Positions 22,321 to 34,193 of a stretch of 64,000 nt of DNA are shown here, one piece after another; positions within the stretch are counted from its first letter, which is position 1; every line of letters begins with the position of its first letter. This stretch comes from Ochotona curzoniae. Lineage: Eukaryota > Chordata > Mammalia > Lagomorpha > Ochotonidae. The stretch covers positions 1,364,001 to 1,428,000 of the forward strand of contig NW_024467120.1 in NCBI RefSeq assembly GCF_017591425.1, given 5' to 3'. The translations under genes were made by a program, and so were the position numbers. A model generated the notes under the pieces. That model made no database searches. It saw nothing but the letters and a program-made list of their open reading frames with translations, and was not told where the DNA came from.

Positions 22321-24150
22321 GTGGTGGGTTGATGCATCCTTATTTGCAAACATTCTACTACACATTCAGGCTGGGTGGACTACTGATAAATCTAAAATTT
22401 TAAATGAAAGATTTAGATCATGAAAAACTGGGGAAGAAGATCCAAACAGTCCTAGGTACAGAAAGCAAAATACCAAGGGCTGTTTTTCAACTAGAAAAAT
22501 ATTGAGGTCTTTTCTGACAACCTTTTTGGTGTAACTGATATATAGTATTACCATCCTAAAAAAATGTAAGTATTCAAAGGTATTATTTGGGGGAGATAGC
22601 CAAGGGAAAAGTATAAGGGTTTCTTAAGCCCTTGAATTTGTGAATTGTTAAGGTCAGTTTGCAGTAGAAGGGAAACAAAAGGATGTACATTAGGTAGAAG
22701 TTGAATATGAGTCTGATAAACTTCTGTATGTGATAGTCACTACAGATGATTAGAATTGCCACTATTCTCCTCAAATTATCCTTTCCAACACAAATTCCCA
22801 TGTTTTCCATCTGCATAAATGTGGAAACAACTCCCAGGAGTTGGAGTTAGTAAGGATTCTGGGAAGATTACAAGCCACAGTGGTTTAATCTTTTGCCCCT
22901 CTCAACTCTCTTCTGCCTCCCTGGATTCAGAGCAGTCCTGGACCCCACGAACCATAGGCCAGTTGAACTCCAGGCTTTGTGGAAGCTGAGGATGGAGATG
23001 GGGAGCAGAGGGGAGCTTTCCTCCTGAGCTGGGCTGGTACTAAGGTTTGGTAGATGAGGAGCCTTGGCAGGATCAGAATGTATTGGGTGCTGGATGAAGT
23101 TGATCTACAGAAATTGGGAAACTCCTGGGAGGGAAATTACTTTCATTCCAGTGTGTGTGTGTGTGTGTAATCCACAAGTGACCAACAAGAAATATTTGGG
23201 TTGATGTTTGGAGCAGAGCGTCTTCCCCGTTTATTTTCTTGGCAGAATCCTAGCAGCCTGCATGTGTTGCGTTGCCAGTTCACAGGTGGGAAAACCAGTG
23301 GTCTCAGGAGTCTCCTGGGTCCTCCAGCAGTCATTGCTGAAACTCAATGACAAAACAAAGACCATGATGGAGCTCAGCCAAAGAGAAGACACTGCAGGCA
23401 CAGATAGAATTCATGTGTAGTGCAGGAGAGTGGCAGCTGGGGACAGTGACACAACCTCACACAAAATAGCAGGGACACATAAGGAGATTTAAATGCGGCA
23501 CAAACAACCCTCTGTGGGATGAGATGCATGATTTTCCACTCAGGGATGCTGGCAAATGTGTGTGGAGGGAGTTGATAATCATTCTTGAAACTTGATAATG
23601 TTGTTGGTCAAGTGGAGAAATCTGAAAGCACAGAATAAAAATACAAAAGCAGGTAAAGGATCAGAAAACGTTGATAGATATGAAATGTGAGTAACAAGAG
23701 AATCAGGAGGAAAAGGAACAGATGGAGGAAAGACAATAGCTATTTAAGTGAAAGAATCACGTTTTCTCAGCTTCAGAGTTAAGACTTAAAGTTTATAATT
23801 CCAAATGCCTCATTAAGTTGTGGGTAAGATGTATGGAAAAAAGACACTTCCTCATTTTGGAACATTCTAGAACTCTTTAGGAGCTTTCAGAGAGACGGAG
23901 CAAGTTACCTGCAGGAAGCAGCATCAGGCTGGCGGCCGATTTCTTGTCTGTGGCTGGGGAAGCTAGAACTTGGCGCAGACATAGACAGGCAGTTAGTTCC
24001 CAGCATCCCATGCATAGGCAAGCTGCTGTTTCCCTGGAGCGGGGAAGGGCACTGGATATTCGAAAAGAATTTTGAGAATCATCACATCTGATGTTTTCTG
24101 ATTTTGAAAAACACTTAAGAAAAGTGTACCATAGAAAGTAACCAGAGTGG
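22320..24150. other. No recognised gene or SINE
   Basis: Contains a short (GT)n at 23152-23168. Otherwise single-copy-looking DNA with scattered small open frames and no splice-flanked coding signal. Confidence 0.4.
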
Positions 24151-24154
24151 GTAC

Positions 24155-24380
24155 CTGCATTGTATACTGGAGTCACTGGGCTCGAAATCTGTCACCAGTC
24201 CCCATTCCAGCTTCCTGACAGTGTGTATCTTGAGAATACGTCAAGTACTTGCGTCCTTGCTGCCCTGTGGGAGACTGCAACTGAGTTCTTTTTCCCTGGC
24301 TCTGGGCTGACTCAGCCCCAGTCCAACCCTGGACTTGGCTGTTGCAGGCATTGAAGACTGTCTCTTTGTCTCTCTCAAAT
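24155..24380 (+). mobile_element. Old C-type SINE, 5' part worn
   Basis: Recognised by 'ctctgggctgactcagcccc' and 'ctctttgtctctctcaaataa'. The A/T tail has grown into the adjacent AT tract. Confidence 0.65.
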
Positions 24381-24493
24381 AATTAATTAATATATAAATA
24401 ATATATTATATAATATATAATAATATTATATGAAAATATAATATATATAATATGTAATATAATTATATATAATTAATATATATTATATATATA
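24381..24493. repeat. 113-bp AT-only tract
   Basis: Almost exclusively A and T, with many self-complementary TATATAATAT-type stretches, apparently expanded from the SINE tail. Likely to form hairpins. Confidence 0.9.
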
Positions 24494-24945
24494 TGCTACA
24501 AAAGGTCATTTGTAGCAATGTGAAGGAATTAGAGGTCTTTATGTTAAATGAAATAAGATGAGCACAGAAATACCAAATGATTTCACTCCTGTGTGGAGTC
24601 TTAGAGAGAGAGAGAGAGAGAGAGATGATCTCATAGAAGTTAAAAGCATAATGGTGGTTGCCAGTGGCTGGGGAGGCCAGGGAGGACTAGGAGGTAGGGA
24701 TTAATGTTCTGAATTATAGGGACAGAAAAATAAGACGTTCTGGGCTTCTATATAGTAAGGTCAATATAGATATTGTCACTGTACTCTATGAGAGGAAAAA
24801 AGTCTAGATAGTATTTTGAATATTTATGTTCTAAAGGGATAGTAAATGTTTGAGGAGTTGCATTTACTATGATTGTACTTTATGCAATGTATATATTGAG
24901 ACATTGCATGGCACCCTGTCTATAGGTACAATTTTTATGTGTTGA
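24494..24945 (+). mobile_element. Old L1 3' UTR
   Basis: 'aaatgaaataagatgagcac' then 'aatggtggttgccagtggct' are hallmark phrases of ancient mammalian L1 3' ends in + orientation. Holds a (GA)n run at 24604-24626. Confidence 0.75.
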
Positions 24946-24957
24946 AATATGAGTTTT

Positions 24958-25262
24958 AAGGGCCAATGCTGCAGTGTTAGCACCCTATGCATAAGGGACT
25001 GGCTCATGTCTCAGCTGTTCCACTTTCCAACTAGCTCCCTGTTTATAGCCTGGGGAAACAGTAGAGGATGGCGCAAGTCTTTGGAACTCTGCACCCATGT
25101 GAGGGACATGAAGAAAGCTCCTGACTCCTGGCTTCGAATCAGCTCATCTCTGGCTATTGCAGCCATCTTGGGAGTGAGAAAGTGGATGAAAATTTTCTGT
25201 GTATCCTTCCCTCTCTTTGTAAATCTACCTTTCAAATAAAAATTAAAAATCTTTAAAAATTA
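24958..25262 (+). mobile_element. C-type SINE, intermediate age
   Basis: Head 'gggccaatgctgcagtgtta', tail caaataaaaattaaaaatc. It directly follows the L1 3' end. Confidence 0.82.
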
Positions 25263-25589
25263 TTGAGTTCTTTAAAAAAAATAGAAACACAGATGATTAA
25301 AGATAGCAAGTACAGAATTTTTCCAATTTAATAAATAGCCTTCCCATTAAATATGAATGGGCTGAATTTCCCCCATTAAAAACTTGACACTGCCAAACTG
25401 TGTTAAACTACAAAATTGGGTTAAAAACTGTTTATAAGAGATTCCTAAAGTAATCCCAGTTGAAAGTAATAGAATAGATTAAAATTTCACCCAAATGTAA
25501 CTAGAAAATAGAACTACAGTGTTACATTTAGATAAGATGGTATTAAGTAAGAATCATAAACAAGGAAAAACATTATATAATGATAAGAA

Positions 25590-25722
25590 GGCTGTTTCCT
25601 CCTGGGTGTGCGTTAGCAGGAAACTGGAACTGGAGCAGAGCCGGGCTTGAGCTCTGAAGCTCTAGTGTGGAATGTGAGCACCCGGAGTGGCTTCTTCACT
25701 GCTATGCCAAGGGCCCACCCCA
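25590..25722 (-). mobile_element. SINE head-half fragment
   Basis: Only the tRNA-side half remains: 'gttagcaggaaactggaact' to 'gctatgccaagggccca'. Confidence 0.65.
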
Positions 25723-25860
25723 TCTGTGAACCTTTGAAGTACCTTGCTTAGACACCACTAATGAAAGCTTTCAGAACCGAAAGAATAAAACAAAACATCA
25801 CACACTGGCAAAAGCTTAAGAGTATCATAATATCTGTTAATATTGTGAGAAAAGTATAGT

Positions 25861-26179
25861 CTTTTTTGGGTAAGATTTATTTATTTTTGTTGGAAAGTCA
25901 GATATACAGAGAGTAGGAGAGACAGAGAGGAAGATCTTCTGTCCGATGGTTCACTCCCCAAGTGGCTATGATGGCTAGCATGAGCTGATCTGAAGCCAGG
26001 AGCCAGGAACTTCCTCCTGTTCTCCTGCGTAGATACAGGGTCCCAAAGCTTTAGGCCATCCTTGACTGCTTTCCCAGGCCACAAGCAGGGAGTTGGATGG
26101 GAAATGGGGCTGCTGAGACATGAACTGGCATCCATATGGGTTCCTGGTGCATGCAAGGTGAGGCCACTCACCTGGGCCC
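25861..26179 (-). mobile_element. C-type SINE with target duplication
   Basis: Flanks aagtatagt at 25852-25860 and 26180-26188. The head is shortened ('gtgaggccactcacctgggccc'). Confidence 0.87.
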
Positions 26180-26194
26180 AAGTATAGTTGTTTT

Positions 26195-26830
26195 ACTGAT
26201 TGATGTGTCCGATGTAGACTTTTGGGAAAGCAGTCTGGCAGCATGTGTTGGAAGATGTCTCTGTTTGATACAGAAATTCCACTGCTTGTTCTTTTAAGGC
26301 ATGTGGAACACCAGTGTGTGAGGATGTGCATTACCAAGTTGTGCCCTGTGGTGTTGTTCATGTTGGGGGTGGGGACGGGGAAATGGAGACAAGTGAAAGG
26401 CTACCAGAAGAGCAATGGCAGGATATTTTATAATCCATGCGAGTGGCTGAATATCACACAGCATTAAAAAGGAAGTTTTGGCGGTTGTTAATGGATTTGA
26501 GACATTTTGTGAGCCATTATTTAATAGGAAAAACATGGTGCAGAGAACTATTTAGAAAAAGCAACAGGATAAGATTAAGGTATCATTGTAGTTATATGTA
26601 TTTGGAGAAACACATGGAGGAAAACATATGAAATATTTAATAGGCATGGCTAGGACATGGGATTGGAGTTGGAGTGGGAGTTCAAGCTAATATGGATGAA
26701 GGAAAAAAGAACCAAGTAAAACACACAGTATAAAATACAAACTAATAAAAAGCAGCATGTAGGATGCCTCTTGCTCACATATGTGTAAATATGTACATGT
26801 GTATTTGTGCAAAAGAAATTTTAACAATAA
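26195..26830 (+). mobile_element. Old L1 ORF2 end / 3' UTR relic
   Basis: 'gggaaagcagtctggcagc', 'agaaattccactgcttg' and 'cacagcattaaaaaggaag' correspond to the C-terminal ORF2 / 3' region of L1 on the + strand. Boundaries are vague. Confidence 0.55.
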
Positions 26831-27013
26831 AGAATGCCTATTAGGTCTGGTTATTTAGTCACTTATAATTTTTGTAGTACTAAGAACAAATAGAGACCTA
26901 AAAGCTCAGAAATATGTAGCTTGGTAACTGAATTAGGCTGTATACAGTTGTAAGTAACACAGATTCAACCAAAAGATAGCATAAACCAAGAAGGGGACTT
27001 ACTCGCTCGTGGG

Positions 27014-27014
<1 letters not shown>

Positions 27015-27053
<39 letters not shown>
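27015..27053 (+). repeat. (TG)n microsatellite
   Basis: 19 uninterrupted TG units, the longest in the window. Confidence 0.98.
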
Positions 27054-27055
<2 letters not shown>

Positions 27056-28690
27056 TTTGCTTCTGTCTGCATCTCTTCCTCCTGCCTGCCTTTCCTACTT
27101 GGTGTCTTGAGCTTTATTCTCACTCTTGATGGCATGGCAGTTCCTTCATACATCCTTTCCTGGCCCTGTGCCCTTCCCCTGGTCCTGAATGACTCCTCTT
27201 TCCTTCTGCTTCAGACAGCGAAGTTGCGAAACAGCATTGCTGCCTTGGTCCCATGCTTGTCACACTGATCCCCATGAGCGGAGCAAGAGTGGAGTCCTGA
27301 ATCTGAGATCCGCGAGGCGGGGTACATGGTTGTGGACCTTTGGAGGGAGGGCGGATCCTGCGATTGGCCCTATCCAGCCGGCACCCTCCACTGGGGCTGA
27401 GCGGTGTGCACAGTGGCAAGGCTATCAGGATGCAGTGTTGTGCTCAAAGGGAAGCAAGAAGTCTCCAGGCGGACAGAAGCAGCAGATGACCTACTCAGTG
27501 GATGTTGCTTCAGACCCAGGCCAGGGTTAGCCTTCACTCCCATGGGAGAGAGTAGGGTAAAAGTTGATTTAAGTCAAATAATTAGTGTCCTTTAGGGCAG
27601 TGAACATAAGGATCATTTGTGGGAATCTAAATGGTTCAAGTTAATATACAAAAGTTATAGTAGCTTTTTGTGCATTCTTACTGCCAGATAACTTACCAGA
27701 GAATAAAGTCTGGTTAAGTGGTAAACAAAGATGCCAGATTCAAATACTTAAAAATGTGTTTTTCTACAGAAAGAAATCCTTTTGTATTTATTTGTAAAGG
27801 CCATTTTAGGGCTAGACTCTCAGCCTGTGTACAGGGGATATCCTTTTAGTGCCTGTCATCAAGGAACATCCCAGCTGTGCTCTTCTTGGGGATTCCACCT
27901 GTTGGATCAAAGTATAGCCATTCCTGGATAGGAAGGTGAGAGATCGTGAGTGGTGTTTCCATTTTGCAGAAGAATTGAAACTTTAAGCTCATAAAGGGAG
28001 AAAGTGCTGTTTGTCTGAAGTATCCATGGCCTGAAACATCTTTAGATTTTATGTCTAGGAAACTTGGTATTTCTGAAACATAGCCAAGATATTTAGTTAC
28101 AGACTTTCTCCCCTCCGTCTTTCCTCACTTCTTTCATTCCTTCTTTCCTCTCTCCTTTCCTCCTTTTCCTCCCTTCCATCTTTGCCACCCTGCTTCTACT
28201 CTTCTACTGAGTATAAAAGTGTAAGAGTAATGCAGAAACTGTCCTATGTACCGCACAGGGCATAATCCTCACAAATACCACCAGGTCAAGGAAATACCAG
28301 GTCAAGGAAGAGAAGATGCACAGCCCTTGGCAGCCTGTGACGACCTGCCGTGGCCCTGCTGTGGCCCTGCTGTGGCCCTGCTGCCTTCCCTTCCCAGGCA
28401 CCAGATGTCCTGTTATTATGCTTAATCTTTCCTGGCTTTGATACACCAGTTCTGCCATTTAACTTTGCAACCCTGATCACTACAGCTTAGTTTTTGCTTG
28501 CTTTTTGATATTTATCCGATGGGCTCATACAGTATATATTCTTCAGGGCCTGGCTTCTTACATTTCAGCATCTTTATCAGCTGTGATACACAGCTTTTGA
28601 TAGGAGTATAGGCGGTGGGGGAATGGGCTACAATAGGTTTCTTTCATTGGACCACACACTTCTACTGACTGTAACCTTAAGAAAAAGTGT
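27054..28690. other. No recognised gene; small pyrimidine tract and 11-bp repeat
   Basis: 27280-27420 is the most CpG-containing part but too small for a CpG island. 28105-28185 is pyrimidine-rich. 28346-28384 holds about 3.5 copies of an 11-bp unit (tgtggccctgc). No exon established. Confidence 0.45.
28346..28384 (+). repeat. Short 11-bp tandem repeat
   Basis: Unit tgtggccctgc in about 3.5 copies, the first slightly altered (cgtggccctgc). Confidence 0.85.
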
Positions 28691-28694
28691 ACAC

Positions 28695-29018
28695 AGGGCC
28701 CAGCGTGGTAGCCTAGCAGCTAAAGTCCTTGTCTTGCACACCCAGGATCCTATACGGGCGCCAGTTCATATCGTGGCTGTTCCACTTCACTTGCAGCTTC
28801 CTGTTTGTGGCCTGGGAGCAGTGAAGGATGGTCCGAGGATTTGGGCCCTGTACCCACATAGGAGACTCGGAAGAAGCTCCTGATTCCTGGCTTCGGATCA
28901 GCTCAGCTCTGGCCATTGAGGCTACTTGGGGAATGAACCAGCAGATGGAGGATCTTTCTCTTTGTCTCTCCTTCACTCTGTAATATGACTTTCCAAAGCA
29001 AAGAATAAATCCTTAAAA
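28695..29018 (+). mobile_element. C-type SINE with target duplication
   Basis: Head gggcccagcgtggtagccta. Flanks aaaaagtgtacac (28682-28694) and aaaaagtttacac (29019-29031), one mismatch. Confidence 0.9.
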
Positions 29019-29031
29019 AAAAAGTTTACAC

Positions 29032-29354
29032 TGTTCATGCAGTGGCTCAGTTAGCTAAATCCTCACCTTGCGTGTGCCAGGATCCCATATGTATGCCTGG
29101 TTCTTGTCCTGACTGCTCCACTTTCCATCCAGCTCCCTGCTTATGACCTAGAAAAGCAGTAGAGAATGGCCCAATATCTGAGAGCCTGCACCCATTTGAA
29201 CGTCCAGAAGAAGCTCCTGGCTCCTGGCTTCGCATCACGTCAGCTCTGGCCATTGCGGCTACTTGGGGAGTGAACCAGCAGATGGATCTTTGTTTCTCCT
29301 TCTGTCTATAAATCTGCCTTTCCGATAAAAATAAATAGATCTTTAAAAAAAACA
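29032..29354 (+). mobile_element. C-type SINE in tandem with the previous copy
   Basis: Begins right after the first copy's 3' target duplication ('tgttcatgcagtggctcag') and ends 'ataaatagatctttaaaaaa'. Same orientation, so the pair is a direct repeat able to recombine. Confidence 0.87.
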
Positions 29355-29359
29355 GTGTG

Positions 29360-31030
29360 TCCAGATGCCCCCTGAGTAATGATGGTTTTGCTTAAGATGC
29401 TTTGGTTTTACAATGATGGGAAAAAGATGCACATTAGGTAGGAATTGTACTTGGAAGTTGGCACTTGAATATTTTCCCAGGCCAGCCTTAGCATTCCTTG
29501 CAATTCTGGGCAATGGCTTGGTGTTCCCAGGCAGCCAGCTTTAGAATCACAGGAGGAAACTCGGCACTCTGTTATTGAGTCCAGATGTATGTGAGGTCAT
29601 GTGCATTCAATATTCCACTTCCACTGAAGAAATTTTCAACAGGTGATGGACTTATCAGATAAACCCTATTGTATGTGGGTGCATCTATAGACCTTAGGTT
29701 ATTGCTCAAGTTATTTGAGGGAGCTTAGATTTACTCTGAGACAAATAAATGCTTTTAAAAATAACTCTCTAGCAGTCAGTAGCTTATTTCTCAAGAGAAC
29801 AAGCACCCTGCTGTATTCTGCCACTCAATGAAGAAACTTTTGTGCTGGCTGCATTTCTGAGGAAGCTACCAGGGTACCAGGCTCCTGCCCAGAAATTGCT
29901 ACTCTTGGAGGTGGGACTTGATGACATCTTCCAAGTGGGTGTGCTAGAGCTGGCCTTGGGATTAGAGTAGTTACCTTTTTGATGAGCTCTTTGAATATTT
30001 TAGTATTTTCTCTACATGTCACCAAGGAGCTTCCCCTAAGTGAATTTTTAAAAATCATGTGTTATGGTCACATCACACTGTATCCTAGTCAGAGGCCTGA
30101 TATCAGCAGAAAGCATTGATTTCAGTAATAGCTCAGTTTGATAAAGATGACAGTTTAGGTTGACAGTTACCAGCTGGAGACTGTGGCAAGCCCAACATGG
30201 CATTCCTACTGCTGCTCTTTCACTGAATGTTGGAAGTGTGGTACAGAAAAGGAGGATGTGATGGCCGACTGTCAAATGGCAATGCGACGGTGCGTCTCAC
30301 CATCACAGTGACCTCTGTTGGTGTTTATGTTCACCCAAGCTTTCTGTGCATGTAGGTACCCTTTTGCTTAATTGTCCACATTGTGTTTTTACCATTTTTG
30401 TGTGTGTTTCATACACTGGGTTCCTTTTTTCACACAACTCCATACATAGTTTGATCCTTTGAAGGTGATGGGGGCAGTCACTGCTGCAATTCCTACTCTT
30501 CCTGCTAGCTCCTGCATGCCTGCATTTGGGAGTCGCTGGGGCTATGTGGGAGGGTGGCTACAAGGCGAACAAAATACATCTTCTTTAGGTGTGCCTGTGG
30601 TCTTCAGTGGCTACTGCAGAGGCTGGTGTAAGAGCAGGAAGTGTGTTCATCAGGAAGCCAGTGGCGGCTCCTGTGAAACTGGTCACTGAGGAGCTGCCCA
30701 GGTTGGAGCCCGTGTGTGTAGGCAGCAAGGACTGGATTGGTACTGGGTTGGAACATGTTTATTTCCCCCTGCTTGCCTGCCATTCTGCAGATGGCCATGC
30801 GGTAGGAGAAAAGCACCAGTTGTGTGGAATTGGGGGCAAGACACAATCACATTTTGCAATGGCCTGAGCATGTATGTTCTGAACAGGATCAGGATAAAGA
30901 ATGAGGGAAATGATTAGGAAATGGAATAGAAGAGTTGTTGATGTGTAAGACTGGATACATAGATGTTGGTCCTTGGCAGCAGTTCTGAGATTAAGAATAC
31001 TAATGTGCATTAGTCTTAAAAACTTACATA
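29360..31030. other. No recognised gene or repeat
   Basis: Single-copy-looking DNA in a SINE-poor interval 2-4 kb upstream of the RNF182 coding exon. No exon or promoter supported. Confidence 0.4.
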
Positions 31031-31035
31031 ACTCT

Positions 31036-31300
31036 TTTTGAGACAGAGTGAGCACTACCCCAAATCCTAGTTCACTCCGCCTGCAGTAACTGGGACAGGG
31101 CCTGCCTGAAACCAGGAGCTGGGAACTCAATCCAGGTCTCTTACATGAGTGACAGGGTGTAACCACATGAGGCATCACTGCTGCCTCCCAGGGTGTGCAT
31201 CATTAGGAAACTGGAATCAGAATTGGAGCTGGCATGAGAACCACGTGCCCTGATGTGGGATGTGGGTATCTCAACCGCCCTGCACCAAAGGCCCTCCCCA
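31036..31300 (-). mobile_element. Old SINE, tail eroded
   Basis: 'gagacagagtgagcactacc' to 'cgccctgcaccaaaggccct'. Contains a short insertion near the middle relative to other copies. Confidence 0.7.
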
Positions 31301-31855
31301 ATAAACTCTGTTTTGAAAAGTCTTACCTAGGTTGACTTCCTTTTGGCACCAGCTATCTTGCCTTGGTATCCATTGTATAATTGTGTAAAGCAAGAAGATG
31401 GTTTAAAAATTGCAACAATAAATAAAAAGGAAGATACTATGTATCGACAACTACTTGTGATAATGCAGCATAAATCCGTAGCAAATTTAAATTCCAGCAC
31501 AGTTGCTTTCTGTTTCTCTGAACTGTTCTGACAGCCTTCTGCTTAGGTGTGTGCTCAGAAATTCAACTACATTTTGGTGCTTTTTTTTAAGCAAAGCACA
31601 ACTTAAGACAAATCTGCCACCAAAAATGTGTTATTAAAGCTAGATAAGTAATTTGGAGCTTTCTCATCTTGTTGCTCCCTGCTGTTAGTACTATCAGTTG
31701 AGAACTGAGTGTTTTCATGAAACCCAACCTTTAACCATTATTCCAAAGCCAGTAATAGTAATACCACTAGTAATAGTAATAGGACTGTATATTGTGTTGT
31801 GCTTTGTATTTACTGTGGGAAAAGACTTTATATAAGATGCTCTAAGGGGAGGCAA

Positions 31856-32153
31856 TCTTATGGGGTAAGTGGGTTAAATCAGCCTCTTGTAATGCTGGCA
31901 TCCCATGCTAGAGCACTGGTTTGAGTCCAAATTGCTCCACTTCCTATGTAGCTCCATACTAATGCTCCTGGGAAAGCAGGGGAAGGCGGCCCAAGGCCTT
32001 AAGTTCCTGCCACCCATGTAAAGCCCCAGATGGAGTTCCAGGCTCCTAACCTCAGCCTGGACCAGGCCCAGCTGTGGAAGCAACTTGGGTAGATTTGTGC
32101 AGATGAAAGATATCTGTCTGCCTTCTAAATAAATAGATAATTAAATAAGTCTT
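31856..32153 (+). mobile_element. Older C-type SINE
   Basis: 'taatgctggcatcccatgct' with a B-box-like 'ggtttgagtcc', tail 'taaataaatagataattaaa'. Confidence 0.82.
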
Positions 32154-32532
32154 AAGACAAAGAAGCACTCAGAATAGGTAAGTAGGTAAATGTTGTGTAT
32201 TTCTTGGTAGTCATGCATGTCTGTAGACAGAATTGTGCAAATGTTGTCTGTACTTACTTTTTTGGGAATTTTTCTTGACTTGTTCGTGACACTCATTTGG
32301 GTGTGGTTCTGTGCTTCTTTCTTCCTTGAGTGAGTGTGTGCAGCTATGTTTTTCAAGGCTGGTACTGGAACCAAGAATTTGAGGTTGAAGTTAAAGCCGT
32401 AGAGCCATCGATGTGATGTATGTATTCACACTGAGAAGCTGAGAGCAGCCTACTTTGCTTAAATGGGCTCTCACTTCTATCCAATCCTCCTGAAACATGT
32501 TGTTAGCATTCTCCCTTATGATTCTTTTTCTT

Positions 32533-32785
32533 TTTTAAAGGGATACATTAATTTATTTGAAAGCAGAGTAAATGAGAGAAAGAGAGATTGGTTTTCCATC
32601 CTCTGGTTCACTTCCCAGATGGCTGCAATGACTGGAGCTGGGCCAGGCTGAAACCAGGAGCCTAGAGTTCCATCTAGGTCTACCATGTGGGTGGCAGAGT
32701 CCCACGAGCTTGGACCATGCTCCTTGCTTTCCAAGATGCATCAGCAGGAAGTTGAATCGGAAATGGAGCATTCTGGGCTTTAAAA
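32533..32785 (-). mobile_element. Old SINE lacking its head
   Basis: Tail and body present ('aatttatttgaaagcagagt' to 'gaaatggagcattctggg'), breaks off before the tRNA-like part. It is the last SINE before RNF182. Confidence 0.75.
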
Positions 32786-32789
32786 CAAC

Positions 32790-33237
32790 ACTTGCCTCAA
32801 GAATCCCTTCTCTTGTGTGTTCCTAAGCAGTATCAAGGGCATTTGGTCGACTGGCACACATACCAATGGTGCCACAATTCGGTCTGTTATTTCTGCTACC
32901 ATGTCCCATTATCACAAGTTCCAGAGTGAAAATCTCTCACATCTGGACTGCCAGTGTCCTGAAGGGCCCTACTCCACAGCACATGCCCTGTAGTGCACAC
33001 TGAACCCATTTAAGGCTCTTCTTGCCTCTGTCTCCAGCACACCTGTGTCCTGAAGCAGCTAAACCTGCAGCACACAGTCTCCCTCCCTGGGTGGCAGTGT
33101 GTGCCGTGCAGGGGATTTAGGCTTTGTCCTCCGTTGCATCTAATCTGTAAAGCTTGGGAAATCCCACAAAGTGCTTTTCAGGAATGCCTTTTCCATGACC
33201 TGCTTGCTCCATGAGAATCTCTTTGTTCTCTTTGCAG
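32790..33237. other. RNF182: Intron end upstream of the RNF182 coding exon
   Basis: Repeat-free DNA ending in the pyrimidine tract and AG of the predicted acceptor. Its precise role, intron versus alternative 5' exon, is inferred. Confidence 0.45.
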
Positions 33238-33443
33238 ACTCTCCACGTGCCTGCTTACATTCTGCCTCTGAGATAGTTCTGCACAGAAGCTGAAAATGCC
33301 CAAAGGTGTCTGGCTTTTTCTACCACGTCCCTAAGCCCTTCTGCCTCTCTGCCTGATTGGGTCAATAGAATATTCAAAGGATTTCCTTAATCCAAGTCAG
33401 TCCTCATCCTGCGGCATCTGCAGAATTGTATCCGGAATCCAAG
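33238..33443 (+). other. RNF182: Predicted 5' UTR part of the RNF182 coding exon, with splice acceptor
   Basis: A pyrimidine-rich run ending ttctctttgcag puts a good 3' splice site at 33236-33237, so the coding exon probably begins at 33238 with about 206 nt of 5' UTR. A second AG after 'gcggcatctgcag' (33421-33423) could act as an alternative acceptor just 20 nt before the ATG, but its pyrimidine tract is weaker. RNF182 is known to have non-coding upstream exons, so an acceptor is expected here. Which site is used cannot be settled from sequence alone. Confidence 0.55.
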
Positions 33444-34193
33444 ATGGCCTGCCAGCCATCTGAGGACACCGCTGAGTCTCAGGTGTCAGATGAGCTGGAG
33501 TGCAAGATCTGTTACAATCGTTACAATCTGAAACAGAGGAAGCCCAAAGTTCTGGGCTGTTGTCACAGGGTCTGTGCCAAATGCCTTTACAAGATCATCG
33601 ACTTTGGGGACTCCCCGCAAGGGGTCATCGTCTGCCCCTTCTGCAGGTTTGAGACCTGCCTGCCAGATGACGAGGTGAGCAGCCTGCCTGATGACAACAA
33701 CATCCTTGTGAACTTGACTTGTGGTGGAGGCAAAGGGAAGAAGTGCCTGCCTGACAACCCCACCGAACTACTGTTGACACCCAAGAGGCTAGCCTCCCTG
33801 GTCAGCCCTTCTCACACGTCCTCCAACTGCCTGGTCATCACCATCATGGAGGTGCAGAGAGACAACTCCCCGTCCCTGAGCTCCACGCCCGTGGTGGAGT
33901 TCTACAGGCCTGCAAGTTTCGACTCGGTCACCACCGTGTCACACAATTGGACCGTGTGGAACTGCACATCGCTGCTGTTCCAGACTTCCATCCGGGTGTT
34001 GGTGTGGCTGCTGGGCTTGCTCTACTTCAGCTCCCTGCCCTTGGGGATCTACTTACTGGTGTCCAAGAAAGTCACCCTCGGGGTGGTCTTTGTCAGCCTT
34101 GTCCCCTCGAGCCTGGTTATTCTCATGGTATACGGTTTCTGCCAGTGCATGTGCCATGAATTTCTAGACTGCATGGCACCTCCTTCCTCCTAA
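33444..34193 (+). CDS. RNF182: RING finger protein 182, E3 ubiquitin-protein ligase (complete, 249 aa)
   Basis: I recognise this as RNF182. A C3HC4 RING lies near the N-terminus, with zinc ligands C20, C23, C39, H41, C44, C47, C64 and C67 all present. A Ser/Thr-rich middle follows (about 105-165). Two hydrophobic segments at about 184-206 and 210-233 are separated by a short SKK turn, then a Cys-rich tail ([12 protein letters not shown]) ends the protein. From the family: a RING E3 that passes ubiquitin from an E2 to substrate, anchored in internal membranes; neuronal expression and turnover of the V-ATPase c subunit ATP6V0C are reported. The start is the first in-frame ATG after a TAG at 33366-33368 and has a strong context (A at -3, G at +4); a TTG six codons upstream also keeps the frame open but is not a plausible start. 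The length is within about two residues of the human protein as I recall it (247). The frame is intact and shows no sign of being a retrocopy. Confidence 0.96.
   Translation: MACQPSEDTAESQVSDELECKICYNRYNLKQRKPKVLGCCHRVCAKCLYKIIDFGDSPQGVIVCPFCRFETCLPDDEVSSLPDDNNILVNLTCGGGKGKKCLPDNPTELLLTPKRLASLVSPSHTSSNCLVITIMEVQRDNSPSLSSTPVVEFYRPASFDSVTTVSHNWTVWNCTSLLFQTSIRVLVWLLGLLYFSSLPLGIYLLVSKKVTLGVVFVSLVPSSLVILMVYGFCQCMCHEFLDCMAPPSS

Noticed and set aside
26965..27268. Frames containing poly(Thr-His) or poly(Cys-Val)
   Set aside because: Translation of the (TG)n microsatellite.
27280..27420. Possible CpG island or promoter of RNF182
   Set aside because: Too short and only modestly CpG-rich; nothing else marks a promoter.
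33426..33443. Upstream TTG as the RNF182 start
   Set aside because: Not an ATG; the ATG at 33444 has a strong initiation context and matches the known N-terminus.
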